Of a stretch of DNA of 64,000 nucleotides, positions 1 to 9,338 are shown piece by piece. Under the pieces are notes generated by a model. The model was not told the origin of the DNA and did no database searches. It worked only from the letters and a program-made list of their open reading frames with translations. Origin of the DNA: Nitritalea halalkaliphila LW7 (lineage in GTDB: Bacteria; Bacteroidota; Bacteroidia; Cytophagales; Cyclobacteriaceae); NCBI RefSeq assembly GCF_000265075.1, contig NZ_AJYA01000024.1, positions 62,001-126,000 of the forward strand, written 5' to 3'. The translations under genes were made by a program, and so were the position numbers. How positions within the stretch are numbered: the first letter of the stretch is position 1; the number at the start of each line of letters is the position of its first letter.

Positions 1-1
1 A

Positions 2-250
2 ACACTTCTTATTGTCTTGGGGGTTTTTTTCACAGCATCTCTTCCAAGTCAGCAGGTACAAGCCGATCCGAATACAGTGGGTCATGTCGCATCACTCGCT
101 AAATTGGTTATAGAGGGTATTGATAAAGGTTGTGACAATCTTCGAGAATCAGGTGCTCTGCAGAAACGTTGTAAAAACGATGGCTGTATAACAGTTGCAT
201 GTATTTCATTTAGACAAGCATGCGGCAGTGCATCAGATTGTAAGAAATAA
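2..250 (+). CDS. small Cys-rich exported peptide, 5' end cut off by the window
   Basis: The reading frame is open from the window edge and ends with TAA at 248-250. The visible N-terminus is hydrophobic (LLIVLGVFFTASLPSQQVQA) and looks like the end of a signal peptide with a cleavage site after VQA. The mature part is about 60 residues with six cysteines, four of them in the last 30 residues, and a basic Lys-Lys end. I do not recognise the family. It resembles the size and layout of small exported Bacteroidota peptides encoded next to beta-propeller lipoproteins, and the next gene is such a lipoprotein. The true start lies upstream of the window; an in-frame TTG at 17 falls inside the hydrophobic stretch and is not a good start. 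Confidence 0.55.
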   Translation, partial: TLLIVLGVFFTASLPSQQVQADPNTVGHVASLAKLVIEGIDKGCDNLRESGALQKRCKNDGCITVACISFRQACGSASDCKK

Positions 251-269
251 ATTAAAGTCTAAATTATGG

Positions 270-300
270 ATCAGTGAGGATGATACTCACCTTCACTGAT
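270..300 (+). terminator. hairpin between peptide and propeller lipoprotein genes
   Basis: ATCAGTGAGG (270-279) pairs with CCTTCACTGAT (290-300) around a 10-base loop, with one bulged A. It is followed by TTAATTATTT, a weak T-rich tail. It lies 20 bases after the peptide stop and 16 before the next start, so it may be a leaky terminator or a processing/stability hairpin. Confidence 0.45.
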
Positions 301-316
301 TTAATTATTTGTCGGT

Positions 317-1462
317 ATGAGAAATATATACATTAATATCATAGCGTATCTGTTCTTATTTGGATGTGGTAAAAAAGAGAGCACAGCTTTAGTCACAGGT
401 GTTGATGATCAATTTTCGGTAAAGTTGGATACGATTTTAATCCAACCTTCAAGAAGTTCGCAAGTAGGTAGATTTGAATGGACAGGCAGTGAAGTCTTAT
501 ATATTGACCATTTATACGGGTTTATAGAATCCTATTCTCCTGAGGGCAATTTTATTAAGCGTGAACTGAGAACTCTTCAAGGGCCAGAGGAATTGGCTAG
601 TATCAGTTCGGTTAGTGCCCATGAATATGGTTTTACAGTCAAAGGAGAGGGTTGGACATTTTATGAGTATGATAGAGAGTGGAAGTTTCAGAGAAAGTAC
701 ACGGTCTATGCGGATGCAGCCTATGAAGTAGATCAATTGATTCAAAATCCTGTAGCCAGTTCCACTATGATGTATGAACTCCAGCATTACAATGACCATT
801 TTCCTGTGTCGGGAGACTATTTTTATGCAAAGGTGGACTGTGAACACCCTACTTTCAATGCATTTATCAATCCATCATTTTATAAAGAGGCATTTTTAGT
901 AGCCAAAATAAGTCGAAGAGATGGTAAAATGGAGCAATTGCTGTATCATTTTCCAGAAACCTATCAGCAATACCGTTTTGTACCTTTTCATATCTTTTTT
1001 GATTTTCATATAGGAAGTTCTGGCAAGCATTGGTTAACCTTTGAGATAGATCCTACCATTTATGTTTATGATGCATCAAAAAGTCTAGTTCGTACATTTG
1101 GAGTCCCAGGAGTAAATATGCGTACATCCTATCCAGAGACCAGGACCTTGGATGTGGCATTTGATACTGACCTGTATAGGCAATCCCGATTTAAGGATGG
1201 CTTTTACAAAGATATTTTTGTGGATGAAGAGTCCGACGTAGTGTTCCGCACGTATAGAACAGGAACCAACAATCAGGCAATTGGTGAAGAGTCGGGAAAT
1301 CCGCTTCGGTTACAGATTTATAAGTCAGAGCAGTTGGTTTCGGATATAGCTGTTCCTGGCAAATTTAGATTGATTGGTAAAGTTGCAGACAGACGTTACA
1401 TAGCAGATGGATTTTATGATGAAACAGCCGAAAAGCAAGGGTTTTATGTATTATCGTTCTAA
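317..1462 (+). CDS. beta-propeller-like lipoprotein (DUF4221 / 6-bladed propeller type)
   Basis: 381 residues. The N-terminus is a lipoprotein signal peptide with lipobox LFGC (Cys about residue 17), followed by KKES, so the protein is probably anchored in an envelope membrane. The body is rich in short beta-strand-like segments with aromatic and charged alternation, as in propeller lipoproteins annotated DUF4221 or 6-bladed beta-propeller in Bacteroidota. The family name is inferred from overall pattern, not from a diagnostic motif. It sits 66 bases after the cysteine-rich peptide gene and its 3' end overlaps the next gene by 17 bases, suggesting translational coupling. A second peptide-propeller pair lies at 28976-30542. 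Base composition is more AT-rich than the housekeeping genes of the window, consistent with accessory DNA. Confidence 0.6.
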   Translation: MRNIYINIIAYLFLFGCGKKESTALVTGVDDQFSVKLDTILIQPSRSSQVGRFEWTGSEVLYIDHLYGFIESYSPEGNFIKRELRTLQGPEELASISSVSAHEYGFTVKGEGWTFYEYDREWKFQRKYTVYADAAYEVDQLIQNPVASSTMMYELQHYNDHFPVSGDYFYAKVDCEHPTFNAFINPSFYKEAFLVAKISRRDGKMEQLLYHFPETYQQYRFVPFHIFFDFHIGSSGKHWLTFEIDPTIYVYDASKSLVRTFGVPGVNMRTSYPETRTLDVAFDTDLYRQSRFKDGFYKDIFVDEESDVVFRTYRTGTNNQAIGEESGNPLRLQIYKSEQLVSDIAVPGKFRLIGKVADRRYIADGFYDETAEKQGFYVLSF

Positions 1463-2905
1463 GTTGATAAAGCTCACTTTTCTCCTCTTATGTTCCTTTA
1501 TGATGGTTTTTCCAGTCATAGGACAGCAGGTATCCCTAAGAGGGATTGTGGTGGATGCTGAGACATGGAGAGGACTTGCACACGCCAATTTGGTATTGGT
1601 ACGGCAATCTAAGGTAGCGGTTGGGAATTCACAGGGAGCCTTTTCCTTTATGCTTCCATCTGATGTGAGGCCTACAGATACCTTAAGGGTGTCCTTTATG
1701 GGATATGAATCGGGAGTCTATCAAGTAGGGGATTTCAAGAAAGACACCAACTTACAGATCCGATTACAAAAAACAGAAAAGGTTTTAAATGCTGCCGTTG
1801 TCCTAGGGTATCCCGTGAAGGACCTGATGAAGAAATTTTTGGAAAATATGTCAAATACCTTCTACCCGGATCCATTGGAGTTTGATGTCTTTTATCAAGA
1901 AGTGATAGAAGAGGATGGTAAGTACGTAGGTTTCGCAAGAGCGGCGGGATATATGCATTATGCGGGCTATGATCCTTCGTTTTTTGAAAAAATAAAGACT
2001 CTGGGGATGGGGATGTTCACTACAATACATTTTATCAGGTTCAAAAATCAGATTATCATGTGCTTCATAGTTTTAGTGGAAGCGGGAGAAATGCAGTAAA
2101 TTGGCCAATTGCTAAAGAGCCATTTCTTTATTTCGGATTGAACCCGAACTGGTTCGAATATACCTTAGAAGGAGAAGATATCATCCATGACCGACCTGTG
2201 TATGTGTTGTCTTTCCGTGCGGCGAGCAAGGCTTTTGAGCGTGATATTAAAAAGTGGCGTAGGTCTCATAAGAAAAAACTACAGCAAGGAAAATTTTACA
2301 TCGATCAGCTAGATTATGGGCTTCACCGAATGAGTCTCAAGTGGGAAAATCCGGATCAGGAAACTAAAATGTCTGAATCCAGAAGGTACAAGTATTTACC
2401 TATTGATGAATCGATGAATGCCTATTTTCGTCGTGATGAGGATGGGCGTTACCTATTTTCGTATGTTAATTATTCAGCGAGTGCCATAGGCTATGGGTAC
2501 GAGGGAGAAGGGTTTCATGAGGGAAAACTAATGAAGGAATTTGCCGAGTTATATGCTATTGAATCGTACCCTGTGGCATTGTCATATGATGAAATACGCT
2601 CCCGCTACAGCTATGGTCTGAGAGGTAAAGCCCCTTATTATATACTGAATTATGTGCCGGACTTGTATAACGGCTGGATTTTTTTACCGGGTCGTTCAAC
2701 CTATGATCCAAAGTTTTGGGAAAAAGCCACCTTCCCGCCATTGCCCAACGAGCAGAAAGTACTTTCCGATTTATCCCAACCCAGACCGCTGTCCGAACAA
2801 TTTGCTGATTTTTCCAATATTCAGCTGTATATCATCCCAGAACTGAAACGTAGGCATAAGATTTCAAACCCTTATTGGAATCGTAAGGAAATTCAAATCT
2901 ATTAG
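1446..2905 (+). CDS. carboxypeptidase-regulatory-like domain protein, exported (one frameshift)
   Basis: The start ATG at 1446 overlaps the upstream stop and gives a clean signal peptide ending at GQQ (about residue 27). Residues about 28-105 form a CarboxypepD_reg-like beta-sandwich: SLRGIVVDAETWRGLAHANL, a GAFSF motif and a later VSFMGYESG. The rest carries the FYQEVIEEDGKYV stretch typical of large Bacteroidota proteins with this N-terminal domain. The frame breaks in the A-run at 1986-1991. Adding one A gives GAA AAA AAT AAA GAC, and reading continues without interruption to 2905 (about 486 residues). The loss looks like a homopolymer error; a programmed -1 slip on the same A-run would give the identical protein but is less likely given similar breaks elsewhere. 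Probable role: envelope or outer-membrane-associated, function unknown. Confidence 0.6.
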
Positions 2906-3023
2906 GATAAAAAAAACATTATGGGACTGCATTGGCTTATATCCGCTTTGCTTATTTTCCTCACTGTTTTGCAAATGGTATGAGCTAGTGGAGGTACTAG
3001 GTCTTTCGTGAGGTAAACCAAAT

Positions 3024-3065
3024 AAAACGGTCGGCATGCCTTCTCTGAGGTATGCCGACCGTTTT
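3024..3065. terminator. bidirectional rho-independent terminator
   Basis: AAAACGGTCGGCATGCC (3024-3040) pairs with GGTATGCCGACCGTTTT (3049-3065), a 17-base stem with one G-T pair and an 8-base loop. It has A-runs on the left and T-runs on the right and lies between converging genes, so it can stop transcription from both. Confidence 0.85.
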
Positions 3066-3089
3066 CAGTTTGAAGCGCTCTGCTTGGGT

Positions 3090-3617
3090 TTAAAATTGGA
3101 GCAGGGCCTTTGCTTGTCCCTGAAGAAGCTCCAGGTATAAAGGATTTTGGATGCGATCTTCCTGCATATTGCGCTCGATCTGGGCGAGCTTCGGCTTTTG
3201 CGCCAGCACATGCATGCCGAGATAATGGAAAATATCTGTAAGGTGACTCAGTGCGATGCCAGCCCCCCCGATGCCAGAAGAGAGGCCTACCAGAGCGCAT
3301 TTTTTATCGCGAAACCCATTCGGGTAAGACATGCCATCGATAAAGGTTTTGAGCACTCCGGGAAAGCTGCCATTATATTCAGGTACGATAAAGACGTATT
3401 TCTCAGCAGCAGAGACACGGGCGAGCAGCGCATTAAATGCGGGATTTTTCCCGTTATGCTCGTACAGCGCACTAAAAGCAAAATCCGCTGGGAGCTCCTC
3501 CAGCGCGAGGGTCTCCACTTCTGCTGCTCCCTGCTCCACTAAAATTTCACGGTACTGCGCCGCGATTTTGTTGGAAAGGGCCTGCTTGCGGTTGGTGCCC
3601 ACGATAAGTAAAATCAT
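3090..3617 (-). CDS. NAD(P)H-dependent oxidoreductase (NADPH-dependent FMN reductase family)
   Basis: 175 residues with a flavodoxin-like fold. The N-terminal ILLIVGTNRKQALSNKIA matches the FMN phosphate-binding loop (G-S/T-x-R-x2-S) of this family. VPEYNGSFPGVLKTFID corresponds to the family's P-E-Y-N-x-S-x-P motif, and GLSSGIGGAGIALSHL to the conserved C-terminal Gly-rich segment. Such enzymes reduce FMN, quinones or azo compounds using NAD(P)H in the cytoplasm; the real substrate cannot be read from sequence. It is a single-gene unit with its own strong terminator downstream. Confidence 0.85.
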   Translation of the reverse strand: MILLIVGTNRKQALSNKIAAQYREILVEQGAAEVETLALEELPADFAFSALYEHNGKNPAFNALLARVSAAEKYVFIVPEYNGSFPGVLKTFIDGMSYPNGFRDKKCALVGLSSGIGGAGIALSHLTDIFHYLGMHVLAQKPKLAQIERNMQEDRIQNPLYLELLQGQAKALLQF

Positions 3618-3714
3618 AGTATCATCGGTTTAAAAGAATGGGTGGTCGGGCGCACACAGCAGGCGCCGGCGACTAGAAAAAGCCCTTTGGCTACCTTCCT
3701 AAACACGGATTCCG

Positions 3715-3722
3715 TATTTTTG
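3715..3722 (+). promoter_or_regulatory. putative -7 element for purine nucleoside phosphorylase
   Basis: TATTTTTG matches the Bacteroidota -7 consensus TAnnTTTG, 65 bases before the start at 3788. A TTTG at 3686-3689 could be the -33 element, but its 25-base spacing is longer than usual. Confidence 0.35.
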
Positions 3723-3787
3723 TGCCAGAAAGGAGGGGGAATTGCGTATATTCCTTCGAAAATAAACCCTTAAAACACGCAGTAAGC

Positions 3788-4623
3788 ATGAGACAAGAGG
3801 CAGAACTCTCTGAAATGGAGAAGATTAAGGCTGCAGCCGCCCATATACAGCAGCAGGTTCCCGTCACTGTGGAAATCGGCATTATTTTAGGTACAGGCCT
3901 AGGTCAACTTGTAAATTCTATCGAGGTGGAGCAGGTGATTCCCTACGAGGAAATTCCCTTTTTCCCCGTATCGACCGTAGAAAGCCACTCGGGAAAATTA
4001 ATTTTCGGTCGCTTGGAGGCAAGTATGTGCTCGCTATGCAGGGCCGTTTCCACTATTATGAGGGCTATTCCATGCAGCAGGTGACCTTTCCCGTGCGTGT
4101 CATGAAGCTGCTCGGTCTGAAGCATCTGCTCGTCTCGAATGCCGCAGGTGGCTTGAATCCGGGCTTCCAGGTGGGTGAGCTGATGCTCATCTCAGATCAT
4201 ATCGACCTGTTTCCAGAGAATCCCCTTCGGGGTAAAAACATCGACGAGCTGGGGCCACGCTTCCCAGACATGAGCGAGCCTTATGCAGAAGCCCTACAAC
4301 AAAAAGCGCATTCCATCGCGCAGGCAGCAGGCATCACCCTGCACAGTGGCGTGTATGTGGGCGTACAGGGTCCGAACCTGGAGACCAAAGCCGAGTACCA
4401 TTACCTCCGTGTAATCGGTGCGGACGCGGTGGGTATGAGCACCATTCCTGAGGTGATCGTGGCTAATCAGATGGGCGTGAAGGTGATGGCACTCTCTGCG
4501 ATCACGGACCTGTGCTCGCCGGGGAACATTAAAAAAGTAGAAATCGCGGAGGTGCTTGCCGCTGCCGCCAAAGCAGAGCCCGGCATGACGACCATCATGC
4601 GTGGCCTCGTAAAAGAGTTGTAA
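3788..4623 (+). CDS. purine-nucleoside phosphorylase (one frameshift)
   Basis: Phosphorolyses inosine and guanosine to base plus ribose-1-phosphate for purine salvage. The reconstructed protein is 278 residues, normal for the trimeric PNP/MTAP family. Visible family blocks are GIILGTGLGQL (phosphate loop), HSGKLIFG, the AMQGRFHYYEGYSMQQV motif, LLVSNAAGGLNPGF, VYVGVQGPNLETKAEY and VGMSTIPEVIVANQMG. The frame breaks at about 4014-4016: restoring one G turns TTGGAGGC into TTG GGA GGC, giving GRLGGKYVLAMQGRF without a gap. The start at 3788 precedes the first conserved block by about 33 residues. An in-frame ATG at 3815 is an alternative. A strong terminator follows. Confidence 0.9.
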
Positions 4624-4635
4624 AAAAAACCTGTA

Positions 4636-4673
4636 GCGTGGGCCGCCACCCGGTATGGCCCACGCCCTTTTTT
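4636..4673 (+). terminator. rho-independent terminator
   Basis: GCGTGGGCC (4636-4644) pairs perfectly with GGCCCACGC (4657-4665) around a 12-base loop, followed by CCTTTTTT. It ends only 7 bases before the gldA start. Confidence 0.85.
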
Positions 4674-4679
4674 ATCGAT

Positions 4680-5621
4680 ATGCAGCAGCTAAGCATCCGT
4701 GGAGTAACGAAAGCCTATGAAGGTCAGCGGGTTTTGCACGACGTGCAATTCGAGGCGCAGCGTGGCCGCATACTGGGCTTCTTAGGTCCAAACGGTGCTG
4801 GAAAGTCCACCACGATGAAGATCATCATGGGCTATCTGGAAGCAGATAGCGGTCAGGTGCTTTTAGAGGACTGGGATTCACGGGAAAACCCGATCGCTTT
4901 CCGGCGGCATCTGGGTTATCTTCCCGAGCAGAACCCGCTCTATACGGACATGTATGTGCGAGAATTTTTGGCGTTTATGGCGGGGCTGTATAAGGTGCCT
5001 GCCGGCCAAAGAAAGGATCGTATCCAGTACCTGCTGGAGGCCTGTGGGCTTTTGCCGGAGGCGCATAAAAAAATCCAACAGCTCTCTAAGGGCTATAAGC
5101 AGCGGGTAGGACTGGCAAAGGCCCTGCTGCATGATCCAGCCGTGGTGCTACTCGATGAGCCGACTACAGGGCTGGACCCGAACCAGCTTTTGGCCATCCG
5201 ACAGCTGATTCAGGAGGTGGCAAAGGATAAAATCGTGGTGCTGAGCACGCACATTATGCAGGAGGTGGAGGCGCTCTGTGACGATGTGGTCATCCTCTCC
5301 GCGGGGCGTGTGGTGGCGAAAAGCACCTTAGACGAACTGACCACCGCCCGAGGCATGGAGCAGGTGGAGCTGGAGCTGGAACAGCCTTTCGCAGGGGCCA
5401 TAGGAGAAGGTCCCTGGCAGCGGGTAACGGGTGCAGGTACGCAGCGGCTCCTCTTCGAAGGAGACAATCGACACGCCCTCCAGACGGCTGTCTTGGCCTT
5501 CATCCAGCGGGAAGCGCTGGCCGTCCGCCGCCTGCAGGTAAGGCGGGATAGCCTAGAAGACGTGTTTTATAATTTGACCCAAGGAAAAAATGCGCGCGCT
5601 ACTTTGGAAGGAAATCAGTAG
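4680..5621 (+). CDS. gldA: GldA, ATP-binding subunit of the gliding-motility ABC transporter
   Basis: 313 residues. Walker A GPNGAGKST is near residue 38. The signature is read as LSKGYKQRVGLAKALL, Walker B is VVLLDEPTTGLDP and the switch His is in VLSTHIMQEVE. The C-terminal 80 residues are the divergent DUF4162-like tail of this branch of ATPases. The start at 4680 is chosen because the extra upstream reading frame runs through the terminator stem. gldF overlaps its end by 32 bases and gldG follows, the arrangement expected for the GldAFG transporter needed for gliding in flavobacteria. The transported substrate is not known. Confidence 0.9.
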   Translation: MQQLSIRGVTKAYEGQRVLHDVQFEAQRGRILGFLGPNGAGKSTTMKIIMGYLEADSGQVLLEDWDSRENPIAFRRHLGYLPEQNPLYTDMYVREFLAFMAGLYKVPAGQRKDRIQYLLEACGLLPEAHKKIQQLSKGYKQRVGLAKALLHDPAVVLLDEPTTGLDPNQLLAIRQLIQEVAKDKIVVLSTHIMQEVEALCDDVVILSAGRVVAKSTLDELTTARGMEQVELELEQPFAGAIGEGPWQRVTGAGTQRLLFEGDNRHALQTAVLAFIQREALAVRRLQVRRDSLEDVFYNLTQGKNARATLEGNQ

Positions 5622-6311
5622 TTTTTTTAGTCAGTTAAGTGGCTTTCTAATGGTGGCCGTGTTTTTACTGACGCTGGGGCTGCTGCTATGGGTGTTTCCG
5701 GATACCAACGTGCTGGATTTCGGCTACGCAGACTTAGAGCCACTTTTCTATTTGAGCCCCTTTGTGTTTATGTTTTTCATCCCGGCTGTTTGCATGCGCC
5801 TGCTAGCGGATGAGCGGCGTCAGGCACCTGGGAGCTGCTGGCCACTGCGCCCCTGCCGGTATGGAAAGTGGTGGTGGCCAAGTATCTGGCGGCATTGCTG
5901 CTCATTTTTCTGGCGCTGCTGCCCACCTGGGGCTACTTGTATAGCTTGTATCAGCTCGGAGACCCCGTGGGCAATATCGATGTGGCGGGCTTTGCGGGCT
6001 CCTGGGTTGGTCTCTTTCTTATCGGTGCGGCATTTGTGGCGATAGGGGTCTTGGGCTCGGCTTTCAGCCAAAATCAAATGATCGCCTTCCTCTGGGGGGT
6101 GTTTTTAAGCTTCCTGCTTTACAGCGGACTTTCGGCGCTGGTGGACCTGCAGTGGGAGCATCCGCTGGCTTATTATTTAGAGGCACTCAGCATGCGCTAC
6201 CACTATGTGCAGCTCAGCCGAGGGGTGATCGACATGGAAAATGTCGCGTATTTTACCGGTTTAATCGTGCTGGTACTCGGCATTAGTATTGAAAAATTAG
6301 AACGCGCATGA
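5590..6311 (+). CDS. gldF: GldF, permease subunit of the gliding ABC transporter (one frameshift)
   Basis: About 240 residues after repair. Hydrophobic segments include LMVAVFLLTLGLLLWVF, LSPFVFMFFIPAVCMRLLAD, YLAALLLIFLALLPTWGYL, GLFLIGAAFVAIGVLGSAF, the IAFLWGVFLSFLLY segment and a last TGLIVLVLGIS, giving about six transmembrane helices as in ABC-2 type permeases. Restoring one base at about 5818-5821 gives ADERRSGTWELLATAPLPVW, the conserved loop of these permeases (E-R-x-S-G-T-x-E). It overlaps gldA at its start and gldG by 4 bases at its end, so the three are probably translated together. Confidence 0.85.
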
Positions 6312-7986
6312 AAAAGAAAAGCTGGAGGAGATTCACCACGATCGGGATGCTGCTGCTGGGGCTTTTTGCGCTTGCGCAATTTTTTCCTTATCGAATCGAC
6401 CTGACCGAAGAAAAGCGTTACAGCCTAAATCCCGCTACGATCGCCTTCTTGGAGGAGCTGGAAGAGCCGGTGACGGTGGAGCTTTTGCTGACAGGAGAGG
6501 CACTGCCGCCAGGCATGAAGCGGCTGCAGCGCGCCATCCGCGAAATGGTACAGACCTTCGATGTGTATAGCCCCGTGAAGATCTCGGTGCGGGAGCTGAA
6601 CCCCCTGAACCTTCCTAAGGAGGAGCAAGAGGAGTTTATCGTGGGGCTGAGTGAATTCGGGATTAACCCGACTAATGTGTTTACAGGGAATGAGCTCGGG
6701 CAGCGGACGCAACTGCTTTTTCCGGGGGTGCTGCTGCGTACGCAGGAGTTTGAGACGGGCGCCTGCTGCTGCGGGGCCTGCGGGATATGCCGGCGGAGCA
6801 AATTTTACAGACTTCCATAGAGAATCTGGAGTATGAGCTGCTGCGCGGCTTGAAAGATTTAGTGCAGGAGGGCGGTGCTGCCATCGGGATGCTGATGAGT
6901 CGCGGCGAGATGGCCGAAGATGAGGGTTTTGGCTTAGTGGAAGCCCTGTCCGAGGAGTTTGAGGTGTTTAAGGTGCCACTGGAGCAGGCAAATCGGGTGG
7001 AGGACTTGGACCCATTCGATGTGCTGCTCATCATGGGGCCGAAGGAAGCCTACACGGAGCGGGAGCGGTATTTTCTGGATCAGTACCTCATGCGAGGTGG
7101 GCATCTGGTGTTTGCGCTGGATGCGCTAGCCTTCGATCCGGATGCGCTGAGTGCTCCGGAGGGAACGATCGCCATGCCCTTTGACCATGGCTTCGATCAG
7201 ATGCTCTTTCGCTATGGCGTGCGGATAAATAAAGACCTGGTGCAAGACCTGAATTTCGGCCTGCTGCCGGTTTATGGGGGAAATTTTGGCAATCAGGAGC
7301 AGCTGGTTCCCCTGCCTTGGCCCTTTTATGTGCGGGTTACGCAGCTGGCCAAGCATCCGGTCACGAAGGGGCTGGATCCGCTGCTGGTGCGCTATGTATC
7401 TTCTTTGGATACGGTAAAGGCAGAGGGTGTGCGTAAGACACCGCTGCTGTTCAGCTCTCCCTATAGTTTTCGGGAGGCAGCTCCTGTGCGGCTGGCCCTA
7501 TCGGATGCCGAGCGGGCGCCGGATGTGGAGCGCTTTCAGGCGGGCTCCCTGCCGCTGATGTATCTCTTAGAGGGTGAATTTACTTCCTTTTATAAGAATC
7601 GGTTTTTACCTGAGGGGGTGGATGCTGCCGGTTTTCTCGAGCAGGGGAGCAGGGGGCGTGTACTGGTGACGGGCTCGGGCTCCTGGTTTAAAAGCCAGCG
7701 GATCGGGGAGGGGCAGGCCCCTTTGGCCCTAGGCCAAAGTCCCCTTCAGGTCGAGGACTACGATAACCGGCGCTTCGTGCAGCATCTGATGCAGTACCTG
7801 CTGGAGCCGGAGGGGATGATCGCTAGCCGCGCTAAGGAATTTCGGGTGCGGCCTCTCGATAAGGTGCGTGTGCAGGAAGAGCGGCGCTACTGGCAGGGGG
7901 TAAATGTGCTTTTGCCGCCACTGCTGATGGTTCTGCTGGGGCTGGGGCTCGTGCAGCTGCGTCGGATGCGCTACGCAAGGCGCTAA
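6308..7986 (+). CDS. gldG: GldG, auxiliary transmembrane subunit of the gliding ABC transporter (one frameshift)
   Basis: About 559 residues after repair. There is an N-terminal transmembrane helix (GMLLLGLFALAQFFPYRIDLT) followed by a large extracytoplasmic GldG/Gtr2-type domain (RYSLNPATIAFLEELEEPVTVELLLTG), which is the classic start of the ABC-type uncharacterised transport domain. A C-terminal transmembrane helix (NVLLPPLLMVLLGLGLVQL) ends in a basic RRMRYARR tail. The break is at about 6762: one more C gives GALLLRGLRDMPAEQ and uninterrupted reading. It starts 4 bases before the end of gldF, in the order gldA-gldF-gldG. Confidence 0.85.
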
Positions 7987-8091
7987 TTTTACGGCTTTTT
8001 TCCGGGAGAATGCACCTAGAGTGGGCTGAGTTTCTGAATTTATTTCTAACTTTACCCAGTTTTAAAATTAGTATTCAAATAGCCTAGATAT

Positions 8092-9216
8092 ATGAAATTC
8101 ATTGTTTCTTCGTCCGCTTTGCTGAAGCAGCTGACCGCCATTAACGGGGTGGTGACCACAAACCCGGTAGTGCCGATTTTGGAAAACTTTCTTTTTCAGA
8201 TTGAGAATGGTTTGCTGACCATCACTGCTTCGGATTTGCAGACGTCGATGATGACCTCCATCGAGGTGGATGCGCGCGAAGATGGTAGCATCGCAGTGCC
8301 CGCGCGGATTTTGATCGATACCTTAAAAAACCTTCCTGAGCAGCCGGTTAACTTTACCATCGACCACGAGACGTATAGCATCGAAATCAGCTCAGATAAT
8401 GGTCGCTATAAACTGGCGGGCGAAAACGCTACGGACTTCCCAAAAGTAGTGGAGGTGTCTAACCCGACGGTGGTGGATATGTCCACAGAAGTGTTAAGTA
8501 GCGCGATTAACAATACGATTTTTGCGACGAGCAGTGACGATTTACGTCCGTCTATGACGGGGGTGTACATCAATCTCAGCGATACGAATGCTACTTTCGT
8601 AGCCACAGATGGGCATCGCCTCGTGCGCTACCGCCGAGTAGACGTAACTTCTGAGCAGCCTGCCAGCTTAATCATCCCGCGTAAGGCACTCAACCTGCTG
8701 AAGTCCACGCTTCCTTCTGAAAATGTGCCGGTAAAGGTGGAGTTTAACAGTTCGAATGCCTACTTTAGCTTTAACAGCATTAAGATGATCTGTCGTCTTA
8801 TCGACGAGCGCTTCCCGGATTATGAAAATGTAATTCCTACAGATAATCCGAACCACATGCGTATCGACCGTCAGGAGTTACTCGGCTCGCTGAAGCGTAT
8901 TTCCATCTATGCGAACAAGACGACCTATCAGGTGCGCTTAAAAATTACGGGCAGCGAGCTGCAAATTTCAGCGGAGGATTTAGATTTCTCGAATGAGGCG
9001 AACGAGCGCTTGTCCTGCCAGCATGATGGTGAGGATATTGAAATTGGCTTTAACGCGAAGCTTCTCGTAGAGATGCTGAATAACTTACACGCGAAAGAGG
9101 TGACGCTACAGCTTTCAGCGCCTAGCCGTGCGGGTCTGCTGGTGCCGACGGACTCTGGCGATGCGGAAGATGTGCTGATGCTGATTATGCCGGTAATGCT
9201 AAATAATTACGTGTAA
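8092..9216 (+). CDS. dnaN: DNA polymerase III sliding clamp (beta subunit)
   Basis: 374 residues, the normal length for the three-domain clamp. It begins MKFIVSSSALLKQL and shows family blocks VPILENFLFQI, PARILIDTLKNLP, YKLAGENATDFP, ATDGHRLVRYRR and the C-terminal VLMLIMPVMLNNYV, which ends like other Bacteroidota clamps. It encircles DNA and tethers replicative and repair polymerases through a hydrophobic cleft. It is isolated from dnaA in this window, which is usual in this phylum. A strong terminator follows and is shared with converging nadD. Confidence 0.95.
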   Translation: MKFIVSSSALLKQLTAINGVVTTNPVVPILENFLFQIENGLLTITASDLQTSMMTSIEVDAREDGSIAVPARILIDTLKNLPEQPVNFTIDHETYSIEISSDNGRYKLAGENATDFPKVVEVSNPTVVDMSTEVLSSAINNTIFATSSDDLRPSMTGVYINLSDTNATFVATDGHRLVRYRRVDVTSEQPASLIIPRKALNLLKSTLPSENVPVKVEFNSSNAYFSFNSIKMICRLIDERFPDYENVIPTDNPNHMRIDRQELLGSLKRISIYANKTTYQVRLKITGSELQISAEDLDFSNEANERLSCQHDGEDIEIGFNAKLLVEMLNNLHAKEVTLQLSAPSRAGLLVPTDSGDAEDVLMLIMPVMLNNYV

Positions 9217-9267
9217 GCGTAAGTGCTTTGGGCTGAAAGCCCCAAAAAAAATATAGCTAAAAAGTAT

Positions 9268-9310
9268 AAAATGCCCCAGAGATTCTTTAACCTCTCTGGG
9301 GGCATTTTTT
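9268..9310. terminator. bidirectional terminator between dnaN and nadD
   Basis: AAAATGCCCCAGAG (9268-9281) pairs with CTCTGGGGGCATTTT (from 9294) with one extra G, and is followed by T-runs on the plus strand and by A-run-derived Ts on the minus strand. Confidence 0.85.
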
Positions 9311-9338
9311 TAGGTGTGTGAGCTGCTGAGTAAAGCGC

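Noticed and set aside
2149-2160. GGTTCGAATA, resembling a tRNA T-loop
   Set aside because: It lies inside a coding frame and no acceptor or anticodon stem could be drawn around it. No tRNA was found in the window.
2906-3089. Search for repeats, CRISPR or mobile elements in gaps
   Set aside because: Only terminators and promoter-like motifs were seen in intergenic gaps; there are no spaced direct repeats, terminal inverted repeats or transposase frames anywhere in the window.
3147-3633. Plus-strand frames opposite the FMN reductase
   Set aside because: The minus-strand gene has all family motifs; the opposite frames have none.
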